Positions 1 to 5,825 of a stretch of DNA of 5,825 nucleotides are shown here, in pieces. Source of the DNA: JBCCGG01 sp039029395 (GTDB lineage: Bacteria; Pseudomonadota; Alphaproteobacteria; Kiloniellales; JAKSDN01); contig JBCCGG010000090.1 of the NCBI GenBank assembly GCA_039029395.1, positions 1-5,825 on the forward strand. Reading direction: 5' to 3'. The position numbers were made by a program, and so were the translations under genes. Numbering within the stretch: the stretch's first letter is position 1; every line of letters begins with the position of its first letter. Below the pieces are notes generated by a model. It was not told where the DNA came from. It ran no database searches and worked only from the letters and a program-made list of their open reading frames with translations.

Positions 1-515
<515 letters not shown>

Positions 516-519
<4 letters not shown>

Positions 520-1253
520 GCCTGGCCCCCCAGGTAGGTCTCGCGCACCACGTCCGAGGCGCGCACCTCCTCGGGCGTGCCCTCAAGCAGCACCTGACCG
601 TAGTTCAGCACGGTGACCCGGTCGGCGATCTCGAACACCATATCCATGTCGTGTTCGATGATCACGACGGCCAGGTCCGGGGGCAGGCCACGCACCAGCT
701 CGAGAATTCGGCCGGTCTCCTCCGGGCTCATGCCCGAGGTCGGCTCGTCGAGCAGCAGCACCTTGGGCTCGGCCGCCAGCGCCAGACCGATCTCAAGCTG
801 CCGCACGGCGCCGTAGGAGAGCTCGCCGACCCGCCGGTGCAGAAGACCCTCCAGCCCGACCGCGGCGGCAATCGCGTGGCTTCTCTCCCGAAGATCCCGC
901 TCGGCCGCCAAGCGGCGCCAAAACACGACGCCCCGGCCCGACCGGGCGATGTCGGCGAGCAGCAGGTTCTGCTGCACGCTCAGGCCGGCGAAGACATTGT
1001 TTTTCTGGAAGCTGCGGGACAGGCCCAAGCGCGCCCGGCGGTTGGGTGGCATGGCGGTGACCTCGCGCTCGCCCAAGAAAATTTGGCCCGCACCGGGCCT
1101 CAGCTCGCCGGCCAAGAGATTGAACAGCGTAGTCTTGCCGGCGCCGTTGGGGCCGATGATCGCATGTCGCACGCCGAGCGGCACCTCGAGCGAGACCGAC
1201 CGGGTCACCTCGAGCGCACCGAACGAGCGGGAAAGCGCCTCAGCCCGCAGCAT
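516..1253 (-). CDS. livG: HAAT-family ABC transporter ATPase, LivG-type
   Basis: Second cytoplasmic ATPase of the importer, 245 residues, normal for LivG. The frame extends upstream to 1301, but I chose the ATG at 1253 because it has a strong GGAGG site at 1264-1260 with a 6-base spacer, and because the protein then begins MLRAEALSRSFGAL, a usual N-terminus for the family. Motifs: Walker A GPNGAGKTT at residues 34-42, Q-loop Gln83 in SFQ, signature LSYGA at 145-149, Walker B KVLLLDEPTSGMSPEE at 164-179 with the catalytic Glu170, and switch His201 in IIEHDMD. The usual fifth signature residue (Gln, Glu or Asp) is Ala149, a modest departure. The gene overlaps the end of livM by 14 bases and the start of livF by 4, so livM, livG and livF should be on one transcript and translationally coupled. 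Confidence 0.94.
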
Positions 1254-2211
1254 GGCCGCCCTCCCGTTTGAAGCGCCGCCACAGCAAATAGAGCCAGCCA
1301 ACTACCCCATTGCCCCGGGACAGCACCATGGCAATCAGGAAGGCGCCGAGCCAGAACCCCCAGTAGTCCGTGTAGCCGGACAGCTCGTGGCGCAGCAGGA
1401 TCACGATCGCGGCGCCGATCACCGGCCCCACCAGGGTGCCCAGGCCGCCTAGGATGATCATGATCAGGACCTCACCCGAGGTGGTCCAATGAAGCAATTG
1501 GGGCGTTATGAACTGGGTGTGCATGGCCGCCAGGCTGCCGGCGAGCCCGGCGATCAGACCGGACACGCCGATGACGCTGGCCTTGTAGAGCCGTGTCGGC
1601 AGGCCGAGCGCGCGCATGCGCCCCTCGTTCTCGTGCAGGCCGACCAGCGCCCAGCCGTAGGGGCTCGCCAGCAGCCGGGCGGCCAGCAGGTACACGACGG
1701 CCGCGACCAGAATCAGAAGCAACGCGAACGTCGCCGGGTCGTTGGTGTTCAGGCCGAGTGCGCTCAGGTCCAGCCGTGGGATACCGGCAAAACCATCGTC
1801 GCCACCAAATGTCTTGCTCTTGAAGAAGTACTCGTAGCCCATCTCGCCGATCGCGAGTGTGGCCATAATGAAGAAGATGCCGTGCACCCGGCTCACCACC
1901 AGACCGACCGCAAGCGCGATCAGGCCAGTTGATGCGCTCGCGGCCAGGACCGCGATCCCGCCGCTGACCCCCAGCTTGACCGCAGCGCCAGCGAACATGT
2001 AGGCACCGAAGCCGAGCAAGGCGCCGTGGCCAAGCGACACCATGCCGGCGTAACCGGCGACCAGATCGAGGCTGATCGCCAGGATCGCGAAGACCGCGAT
2101 TTCTGCAATGATCTCCTTGCCGAAGAAATCAGAGAACGCCCAATAGACGATCAGTGCCGCGAAGCTCGCCAGGGCGAGCCCGTGGCGAAACCGCTGCTCG
2201 CCGGGACTCAC
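1240..2211 (-). CDS. livM: HAAT-family ABC transporter permease, LivM-type
   Basis: Integral inner-membrane permease that would form a heterodimeric channel with LivH. From a GTG start at 2211 it has 323 residues, typical for LivM. Hydrophobic membrane segments run through most of the chain, for example about residues 11-27, 35-54, 84-106, 162-182, 211-230 and 247-273. LivM hallmarks are SLGHGALLGFGAY at 59-71, the cytoplasmic coupling loop GLHENEGRMRALGLP at 191-205, and GGLGTLVGPVIGA at 255-267. The tail WRRFKREGG is basic and cytoplasmic. The GTG overlaps the livH TGA by 4 bases and has AGGGG at 2222-2218 with a 6-base spacer. The same frame stays open upstream to 3108, but that part is the alternate frame of livH and carries no family features, so it is not a fusion. 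Substrate unknown from the sequence alone. Confidence 0.92.
   Translation of the reverse strand: MSPGEQRFRHGLALASFAALIVYWAFSDFFGKEIIAEIAVFAILAISLDLVAGYAGMVSLGHGALLGFGAYMFAGAAVKLGVSGGIAVLAASASTGLIALAVGLVVSRVHGIFFIMATLAIGEMGYEYFFKSKTFGGDDGFAGIPRLDLSALGLNTNDPATFALLLILVAAVVYLLAARLLASPYGWALVGLHENEGRMRALGLPTRLYKASVIGVSGLIAGLAGSLAAMHTQFITPQLLHWTTSGEVLIMIILGGLGTLVGPVIGAAIVILLRHELSGYTDYWGFWLGAFLIAMVLSRGNGVVGWLYLLWRRFKREGGHAAG
1260..1264 (-). promoter_or_regulatory. Ribosome-binding site that decides the livG start
   Basis: On the minus strand GGAGG lies 6 bases before the ATG at 1253. It sits inside the last codons of livM and favours this start over the upstream in-frame codon at 1301, which would add 16 residues unlike the family. 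Confidence 0.75.
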
Positions 2212-3086
2212 GCCCGGCCCCTGGCGGGAAACAGACCCTCGGGCTTGAACAACAGCACGGCGAGCAGAAGGGCGTACATGATGATGCCCGCGAAATCGGG
2301 TATGAAGACCTGACCGAAGGTCAGGGTGACCGCGACCAGAAGGGAGCCGATGAGGGCACCGGTCAAGCTGCCCAGCCCCCCGACCACGACCACAACCAGG
2401 GTCTGGATCAGAATGCCGACCCCCATGCCCTGCTCGGCCGAGAAGGCCGGCAGTGCGGCCACGCCGGCCAGGCCGGCCAGACCGCAGCCGATCAGAAAGA
2501 CGATGAAGAAGGTGCCTTCGACGTTGATCCCGAGGCAGCTCGCGGTCTCGGCGTCGTCGACCCCGGCGCGCACCTCCGCACCCAGGCGGGTGTGCTCGAG
2601 CAGAAGGTAGAGGCCGGCGAAGACGATCAGCCCGACCGCGATGATGAACAGCCGGTAGCTCGGATAGGTCACGCCCAAGAGCTCGGTGCTGCCGGTAAAG
2701 GGCACACCGCTGGTCAGGCCGAGCTGGTCGTTGCCCCAGATGTACCTCATGGTGTCCAGCAGTACGAAGATGAGCCCGAAGGTGACCAGCACCTGCTTCA
2801 TGGGGCCGGCCGCGCGCATGCGATTGATCAGGGTGACATAGATGAGCGCGCCGATGGCGGCGACCGCAAGGGGTGCCAGGATGAAAGCCAACCAAAAGCT
2901 GCCCGACTGGGAGGCTATGCTGTAGCCGATAAAGGCGCCTAAGGCATAGAACGAGCCGTGCGCCAGGTTGACGAAGTTCATCAGCCCGAAGATCACGCTC
3001 AAGCCGACCGACAGCAGAAACAACAACATCGCCAACTGCAGGCTGTTGAGCGCCTGGGTGATCCAGAACCCGCCGTCGCTGAACAC
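2208..3086 (-). CDS. livH: HAAT-family ABC transporter permease, LivH-type
   Basis: Integral inner-membrane permease, 292 residues, the usual LivH length. The GTG start at 3086 is supported by GGAGG at 3096-3092 with a 5-base spacer and by a good N-terminus (MFSDGGFWITQALNSLQLAM). LivH hallmarks are GLMNFVNLAHGSFYALGAF at residues 34-52, the loop EHTRLGAEVRAGVDDAETA at 164-182 that meets the ATPase, and VVVVGGLGSLTGALIG at 232-247. It ends in LFKPEGLFPARGRA, a usual LivH ending (KPxGLFG-like). Several hydrophobic segments are clear, as expected for a polytopic permease. The gene is 93 bases downstream of the binding-protein gene, with a strong hairpin between them, and is joined to livM by a 4-base overlap. 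The Ile/Leu/Val versus aromatic acid specificity cannot be read from the permease. Confidence 0.94.
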   Translation of the reverse strand: MFSDGGFWITQALNSLQLAMLLFLLSVGLSVIFGLMNFVNLAHGSFYALGAFIGYSIASQSGSFWLAFILAPLAVAAIGALIYVTLINRMRAAGPMKQVLVTFGLIFVLLDTMRYIWGNDQLGLTSGVPFTGSTELLGVTYPSYRLFIIAVGLIVFAGLYLLLEHTRLGAEVRAGVDDAETASCLGINVEGTFFIVFLIGCGLAGLAGVAALPAFSAEQGMGVGILIQTLVVVVVGGLGSLTGALIGSLLVAVTLTFGQVFIPDFAGIIMYALLLAVLLFKPEGLFPARGRA

Positions 3087-3091
3087 CGCCC

Positions 3092-3096
3092 CCTCC
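3092..3096 (-). promoter_or_regulatory. Ribosome-binding site for livH (GTG start)
   Basis: GGAGG on the minus strand, 5 bases before the GTG at 3086. It is a strong site compensating for the weaker start codon, and shows livH has its own ribosome entry downstream of the intergenic hairpin. Confidence 0.75.
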
Positions 3097-3120
3097 TCTC
3101 GATCTCATCCCAGGTTTAGC

Positions 3121-3163
3121 GAGAAAAGGGGTGCGGCCGCAATGGCATAAGCCTTGCGGCCGC
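3121..3163 (-). terminator. Strong intercistronic hairpin with short U run (attenuator or mRNA-stabilising stem)
   Basis: The arms GCGGCCGCAA (3133-3142) and TTGCGGCCGC (3154-3163) are perfect 10-base complements. Inside them GGC (3144-3146) pairs with GCC (3151-3153) around the tetraloop ATAA on the plus strand, leaving one base, 3143, bulged. In the minus-strand RNA the stem is followed by ACCCC and then UUUUCUC (3127-3121). It starts 16 bases after the binding-protein stop codon and ends well before the livH ribosome site. The U run is short and set back four to five bases from the stem, so full Rho-independent termination is doubtful. Partial termination, or protection of the upstream mRNA from 3' exonucleases, is more likely. 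Either would leave more binding protein than permease, a common need in ABC importers. Confidence 0.65.
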
Positions 3164-3179
3164 GGTCAGTCCTATCCGA

Positions 3180-4349
3180 TCAAAAGGCGCAGCCGTTGGG
3201 CGCGTCCTGCACGGCCTCGGCGGTGTCGAGGACGGTCTGCACGACCTTGCCGTCCTGGAAGTCGTTCTCGAAGATGTAGATGTTCTGCACCACGTTGTTG
3301 GTCGCCGGATCGATTTTCAACGGCCCGCGCGGACCGTCGAACTTGATCTTGGCCAGCGCCGCTTTGAAGGCCTCGTCGTCGCCGCCGGAGGCCTTGATCG
3401 CCTCGACGATCAGGTGCGCCGCGTCGTAGCCCTGGACCGCGAATTCAGATCCGACCTTCCCGTACTTCGCCTGATAGGCCTCCTGAAAGCGCTTGTTCTC
3501 GGCGGTATCCAGGCTCGGAATGTAGTGCAGGGCGGCAACGATGCCGTCCGCCGCCTCGCCCTGGACGTGCACATAGGCGGCCGAGGTCAGGAAGCCGGCA
3601 CCGTAGAGCGGGATGTCCTTGGCCAGGCCGAAGTCGGCGTATTGCTTGACGAAGGTGATCGCGGCGCCGCCGGCGAAGAAGACGTAAAGCGCATCGGCGC
3701 CCGAGCCCTTCACCGCCGAGATGTAGGAGCCGTAGTCCTTGGTGTCGCGCAGGGGCGGATAGGCCTCGCCGACGATCTCGCCGCCGCCGGCGGTGAAGCC
3801 TTCCTTGAAGGCCTGCATCATCTGGTGACCGGCCGCGTAGTCCGGCGCCATGAGATAGACCTTCTTGACCCCTTTGTCCGCCAGGTAGGGGCCCATCGGC
3901 CGGTTGATCTGGGAGTTGGAAAAGGACACCCGGATAAGGTAGGGGCTGCAGCTTTCGCCAGTCATCTTGTCGTTGCCGGCGTTGGCCACCACGATCGGCG
4001 TCTTGCTGTTGTGGGCGAAATCGCGCACCGCGCCCAGAACCGCCGAGGAGACGATGCCGGCGACCACGTCGACCTCGTCTTGAAGCACCAGCTTCTTGGC
4101 CTTTACCAGGCCGGTTGCCGGCTTGGCTTCGGTGTCCTCGCGCACGACAACGATCGTGTTGTCGCCCAGATCGCCGCCGAAATGCTCGAGCCCAAGTTGG
4201 AAGCCGTTCTCGATATGGGTGCCGAGCCCGGCATAGACGCCAGAGAAAGGCAACAGCAGGCCGACCTTGTATTCCTTCGCCTGCACCGCTCCGCTCGCCA
4301 ACGCGACCGCCGTCGCGGCGCAGAGCACCGCCAGTTTATTGCGCATCAT
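3180..4349 (-). CDS. HAAT-type ABC transporter periplasmic substrate-binding protein, likely for an aromatic acid
   Basis: A 389-residue periplasmic binding protein of the Leu/Ile/Val-binding (LivK-like, Peripla_BP_6) fold, which captures the ligand and delivers it to LivHM. It has a Sec signal peptide: basic MMRNK, a hydrophobic run and AVQA, with likely cleavage after residue 24, leaving KEYKVGLLLPFSG as the mature start. Family marks are LLLPFSGVYAGLG at 31-43, VVAGIVSSAVLGAV at 95-108 (ligand-contact strand and helix), APDYAAGHQMMQAF at 168-181, and GYDAAHLIVEAI at 307-318. Cys134 and Cys387 are the only cysteines of the mature part and could form a disulfide; Cys10 lies in the signal with no lipobox. 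The gene begins with two consecutive ATG codons; GGAGG at 4357-4353 is 3 bases from the first and 6 from the second, so the second (4346) may be used. It sits directly downstream of boxR, hence the inferred benzoate-like ligand; a branched-chain amino acid cannot be excluded. Confidence 0.92.
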   Translation of the reverse strand: MMRNKLAVLCAATAVALASGAVQAKEYKVGLLLPFSGVYAGLGTHIENGFQLGLEHFGGDLGDNTIVVVREDTEAKPATGLVKAKKLVLQDEVDVVAGIVSSAVLGAVRDFAHNSKTPIVVANAGNDKMTGESCSPYLIRVSFSNSQINRPMGPYLADKGVKKVYLMAPDYAAGHQMMQAFKEGFTAGGGEIVGEAYPPLRDTKDYGSYISAVKGSGADALYVFFAGGAAITFVKQYADFGLAKDIPLYGAGFLTSAAYVHVQGEAADGIVAALHYIPSLDTAENKRFQEAYQAKYGKVGSEFAVQGYDAAHLIVEAIKASGGDDEAFKAALAKIKFDGPRGPLKIDPATNNVVQNIYIFENDFQDGKVVQTVLDTAEAVQDAPNGCAF

Positions 4350-4352
4350 CCA

Positions 4353-4357
4353 CCTCC
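4353..4357 (-). promoter_or_regulatory. Ribosome-binding site of the substrate-binding protein gene
   Basis: GGAGG inside CAGGGAGGTGG on the minus strand. The distance to the ATG at 4349 is 3 bases and to the adjacent ATG at 4346 is 6, so spacing favours the second start; the two products differ by one Met of the signal peptide. Confidence 0.75.
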
Positions 4358-4374
4358 CTGCGGGTTTTTATGGC

Positions 4375-4428
4375 GTGGTCCTGACTCCCCTTGCACTCAA
4401 CCTAGCACCGCGCTGGGCTTAGGACCAC
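4375..4428 (-). repeat. Inverted repeat in the leader of the transporter operon
   Basis: GTGGTCCT at 4375-4382 and AGGACCAC at 4421-4428 are perfect 8-base complements enclosing 38 bases. They lie in what would be the 5' untranslated leader of the binding-protein mRNA, ending about 18 bases before its ribosome site. They could form the base of an RNA stem or be a spaced protein site. No riboswitch class is recognised, and an 8-base match of this kind could be chance. Confidence 0.35.
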
Positions 4429-4482
4429 CGGACAGGCGACGCTCCGTTTGTGGCAACAAAGTTCATCGCGCGCCCTTTGGAG

Positions 4483-4498
4483 CAGCACTATAATGCTG
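4483..4498. repeat. 16-base palindrome upstream of the transporter operon (operator candidate)
   Basis: CAGCACTATAATGCTG has perfect 5-base arms (CAGCA/TGCTG) around a centre whose inner TATA is also symmetric, so 14 of 16 positions obey the dyad. It lies 19-34 bases after the boxR stop and overlaps the candidate -10 hexamer of the transporter promoter. It has no following U run, so it is a poor terminator for boxR; an operator is the better reading. It shares GCACTATA (4485-4492) with the boxR upstream region (5484-5491). Confidence 0.45.
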
Positions 4499-4520
4499 TG
4501 TTTGGGCCTGGGGAAGTCAA
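4487..4520 (-). promoter_or_regulatory. Candidate sigma70-type promoter of the transporter operon
   Basis: On the minus strand TATAGT at 4492-4487 matches five of six positions of the TATAAT box. With a 17-base spacer its -35 would be TTCCCC (4515-4510), a poor match. A better -35, TTGACT at 4520-4515, overlaps the boxR stop codon, but is 22 bases from TATAGT; it is 19 bases from an alternative -10, CATTAT (4495-4490). A transcript from here would have a leader of about 130 bases. The position after boxR and the overlapping palindrome support a regulated promoter, but the hexamer geometry is imperfect. Confidence 0.35.
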
Positions 4521-5446
4521 TTTTGCGGCACCTGGAAGCCGTCCTGCCTGAGCAGATCCAGCAAGGACCGGCGGCAGATGCCGACCGGCCGGCCCGCGGT
4601 ATCGAACGCCCGGTCGGCGCGCCGATAGAGCGCTTCGCGGCTACCCAGGATCAACTTCAGCTCGTCCATTGCCTCCGGATTGCCGGCCATGGGGCGCAGA
4701 TCGCCCTGGGCGCGCACCCGCTCCATGTGTTCTTCGGGCGTGGCGTGGAGCCAAACCGTGAAGAAGCTTTCCAGCAGTAGGTCATAGGTCGAGGGGTCGG
4801 TCACGATACCGCCGCCGGTCGCCAGTACGACCCGGTCCTGGGTGTCGACCACCTGCTGAAGGCAGCGACGCTCCAGGCGCCGATAACCCTCCGGTCCGTA
4901 GAGGTTGAAGATCTCCGGCACCGCCAGGCCGCTCATGTTGGAGATCTCGCTGTTAAGCTCAACGAAGGGGATGCCGAGGTCCCCTGCGACCAGCTGGCCG
5001 AGCGTCGACTTGCCGGCGCCGCGCAGGCCGATCAGGGCAATTCGGCGGGCTTTGGCGGGGCCCTTGGCGGTCTGAAGGATCTCAGTGATCGCCGCCTTGG
5101 CTTGGCCGCGCTGTGCTCCGCTCGCCCGGCGCAGCATCTGCACGATAAGCGCGATATCGCCCGCCGTGTCGCGATCGGCGACGATCTCCTCGAGGCTGAG
5201 TTCGAGCGCCTCGGTGATGTGCCGTAGCAACAGGATCGAGATGTTGCCCCGGCCGGTCTCGAGCTGGGCCAGATAGCGCTCGGAAACCCCAGCGAGCTGG
5301 GCCAAGCGCTTGCGCGACAGACCGCGCTGACCCCGGGCGCCGCGCACGCGCTCGCCGAGCTGAGCCAAGAACGCACTATCAGAGCGCGGCGACCCCTCGG
5401 TCAGCTCCGCCGCGGAATTGGATTCGCTGCTCGCTTCCAACCCCAT
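4517..5446 (-). CDS. boxR: BoxR-type regulator: XRE helix-turn-helix fused to a shikimate-kinase-like domain
   Basis: A 309-residue transcriptional regulator of the BzdR/BoxR family, which in studied members represses benzoate-degradation genes and is released by benzoyl-CoA. A disordered N-terminus of about 23 residues is followed by an XRE helix-turn-helix at about 27-87 (LSRKRLAQLAGVSERYLAQL at 43-62). A linker at about 91-130 leads into the kinase-like domain: Walker A GLRGAGKST at 140-148, VPEIFNLYG at 176-184, YRRLE at 188-192, ATGGG at 209-213, a lid-type LRP at 250-252 and SREALY at 269-274. By hand alignment to E. coli AroK, the shikimate-contact arginines, the Gly triplet and Glu192 are kept, but the two acidic residues of the DxD motif are Glu163 and Asn165, suggesting a sensor rather than an active kinase. 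The ATG at 5446 has GGAG 8 bases upstream. An AT-rich repeat before the gene suggests self-regulation. BzdR-like paralogues are the main alternative name. Confidence 0.9.
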   Translation of the reverse strand: MGLEASSESNSAAELTEGSPRSDSAFLAQLGERVRGARGQRGLSRKRLAQLAGVSERYLAQLETGRGNISILLLRHITEALELSLEEIVADRDTAGDIALIVQMLRRASGAQRGQAKAAITEILQTAKGPAKARRIALIGLRGAGKSTLGQLVAGDLGIPFVELNSEISNMSGLAVPEIFNLYGPEGYRRLERRCLQQVVDTQDRVVLATGGGIVTDPSTYDLLLESFFTVWLHATPEEHMERVRAQGDLRPMAGNPEAMDELKLILGSREALYRRADRAFDTAGRPVGICRRSLLDLLRQDGFQVPQN

Positions 5447-5454
5447 TCTTGGGT

Positions 5455-5458
5455 CTCC
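5455..5458 (-). promoter_or_regulatory. Ribosome-binding site of boxR
   Basis: GGAG on the minus strand with an 8-base spacer to the ATG at 5446. It supports that start over internal ones such as the in-frame codons nearer the helix-turn-helix. Confidence 0.65.
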
Positions 5459-5479
5459 GACGAATGGTCCCTTTGAGAA

Positions 5480-5532
5480 CTACGCACTATATATCATGAT
5501 TCCTAGGTTGCTACACGATATATATCATGATT
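5480..5532 (-). repeat. Two direct repeats upstream of boxR, operator candidate
   Basis: On the minus strand AATCATGATATATA occurs perfectly at 5532-5519 and again at 5501-5488. The match continues imperfectly to 22 bases (5532-5511 and 5501-5480, 19 of 22 identical, both ending GTAG). The copies are 31 bases apart, about three turns of B-DNA, so bound proteins would sit on the same face. Each copy contains the palindrome ATCATGAT, and a CCTAGG palindrome lies between them (5502-5507). The AT-rich block stands out from the GC-rich surroundings. The distal copy covers the stop codon of the crotonase gene; the proximal copy overlaps the candidate boxR -10 box. BoxR self-repression is the natural reading, though the TGCA repeats described for Azoarcus BzdR are absent. 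Confidence 0.6.
5486..5514 (-). promoter_or_regulatory. Candidate sigma70-type promoter of boxR
   Basis: On the minus strand TATAGT (5491-5486) matches TATAAT at five of six positions. GTAGCA (5514-5509), a weak three-of-six -35, lies 17 bases upstream. The predicted start of transcription, near 5479, gives a leader of roughly 30 bases. The -10 box lies within the proximal repeat copy, so a bound repressor would block polymerase. Read-through from the upstream crotonase gene is also possible, since no terminator separates them. Confidence 0.4.
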
Positions 5533-5825
5533 TGTCGGGGTACTTGGCTTGGCGCTTCTCTCGGAAAGCGGCTACGCCCTCGTGGTGCTCGGCCGATTGA
5601 AAGCGAGTCAGCTGCAGCGCCGTTTCTGCCGTCAGGGCCGTCTGCAGGGCCTCGATGTCGCTCATCAAAGCCTTGACCTGGGCCGTGGCTTCAGGTGGAC
5701 CGGCGGCCAGCTGAGCGGCCAGGGCGCGCGCTTCGTCCAGCATTTGGCCGGGCGCGCAGATGCGATCCACAAGGCCGAGAGCGGCGGCCTCGGGGGCCGG
5801 TAAGCTGGCGCGCGTGAGCAGCAAG
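5525..5825 (-). CDS. Enoyl-CoA hydratase/isomerase (crotonase) family protein, C-terminal part
   Basis: The last 99 complete codons of a gene that begins outside the window. The frame is open to the edge, and the first complete codon, TTG, reads as an internal Leu, not a start. The sequence LLLTRASLPAPEAAALGLVDRI is the typical crotonase segment following the active-site half (LLLTGRxxxAxEAxxxGLV). The later SAEHHEGVAAFREKR is the family's C-terminal helix motif (SEDxxEGxxAFxEKR), and the ending KYPDKS is ordinary. The oxyanion-hole and catalytic glutamate regions lie outside, so hydratase and isomerase cannot be told apart. Next to boxR it may act in beta-oxidation-like steps after benzoyl-CoA ring cleavage; this is inference. 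It does not look like the end of BoxC, which is a much longer protein. Its stop codon (5527-5525) lies in the distal operator-like repeat. Confidence 0.88.
   Translation of the reverse strand, partial: LLLTRASLPAPEAAALGLVDRICAPGQMLDEARALAAQLAAGPPEATAQVKALMSDIEALQTALTAETALQLTRFQSAEHHEGVAAFREKRQAKYPDKS

Noticed and set aside
2154..2942. 262-residue plus-strand frame
   Set aside because: It is antisense to livH, with low-complexity Asp/Gln/Gly/His-rich sequence typical of the reverse complement of a membrane protein gene.
1240..3108. Apparent 622-residue minus-strand protein, possible permease fusion
   Set aside because: Only the last 323 residues are LivM-like. The upstream part is livH read out of frame and is Arg/Gly/His-rich without membrane segments. 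The GTG at 2211 overlapping the livH stop gives a normal LivM.
4318..4349. Lipoprotein signal on the binding protein (Cys10)
   Set aside because: The residues before Cys10 are AVL, which do not form a lipobox, and a normal signal peptidase I site (VQA/KE) lies at residue 24.
4367..4400. Alternative promoter TTGAGT to CATAAA close to the binding-protein start
   Set aside because: The spacer is 22 bases and no good -35 lies at 17 bases from CATAAA.
3414..4493. 359-residue open frame on the plus strand
   Set aside because: It is antisense to the binding-protein gene, which has a signal peptide and family motifs throughout. The plus frame shows no domain and no convincing ribosome site.
4483..4498. 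Palindrome after boxR as a Rho-independent terminator
   Set aside because: The stem has only five firm pairs and is followed by CTCC and AAAGGG in the minus-strand RNA, with no U run.
5447..5524. TGCA-type BzdR operator in the boxR gap
   Set aside because: No TGCA occurs in this gap. A single TGCA at 4392-4395 in the transporter leader has no partner copy.
5525..5824. Short complete protein starting at 5824
   Set aside because: The apparent start is a TTG inside a conserved crotonase segment, and the frame continues to the window edge, so this is the tail of a larger gene.

Overview
The window is GC-rich with long shadow frames on both strands. All real genes lie on the minus strand, so they are transcribed from the right edge to the left. 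Gene content and codon style point to a high-GC proteobacterium, possibly an alphaproteobacterium, but nothing here fixes the taxon. There is no rRNA, tRNA, insertion sequence, CRISPR array, integrase or phage gene.

Layout in order of transcription: (1) 5825-5525, the last ~100 residues of an enoyl-CoA hydratase/isomerase (crotonase) family protein, cut by the window edge; (2) 5524-5447, a short AT-rich gap with two copies of an AATCATGATATATA repeat, read as the boxR promoter/operator; (3) 5446-4517, boxR, an XRE-type helix-turn-helix fused to a shikimate-kinase-like domain, the known architecture of the benzoyl-CoA-responsive regulator of the aerobic benzoate (box) pathway; (4) 4516-4350, a 167-base gap with a candidate promoter, a 16-base palindrome and a long inverted repeat; (5) 4349-3180, a periplasmic substrate-binding protein of the branched-chain amino acid/aromatic acid (HAAT) type; (6) 3179-3087, a gap with a very strong GC hairpin and a short U run; (7) 3086-1, permeases LivH and LivM and ATPases LivG and LivF, tightly overlapping, with LivF cut by the left edge.

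The likely joint job is uptake of an aromatic acid, most plausibly benzoate or a relative, by a five-part HAAT ABC importer next to the regulator of its CoA-dependent breakdown. The substrate is inferred from the BoxR neighbour, not read from the transporter sequence. No box catabolic enzyme (boxA, boxB, boxC or benzoate-CoA ligase) is visible inside the window; they could lie to either side.

No wholly new system is evident. The most useful leads are the direct-repeat operator candidate upstream of boxR, the octamer it shares with the transporter promoter region, the changed acidic residues in the kinase-like domain of BoxR, and the hairpin that separates binding-protein expression from permease expression.
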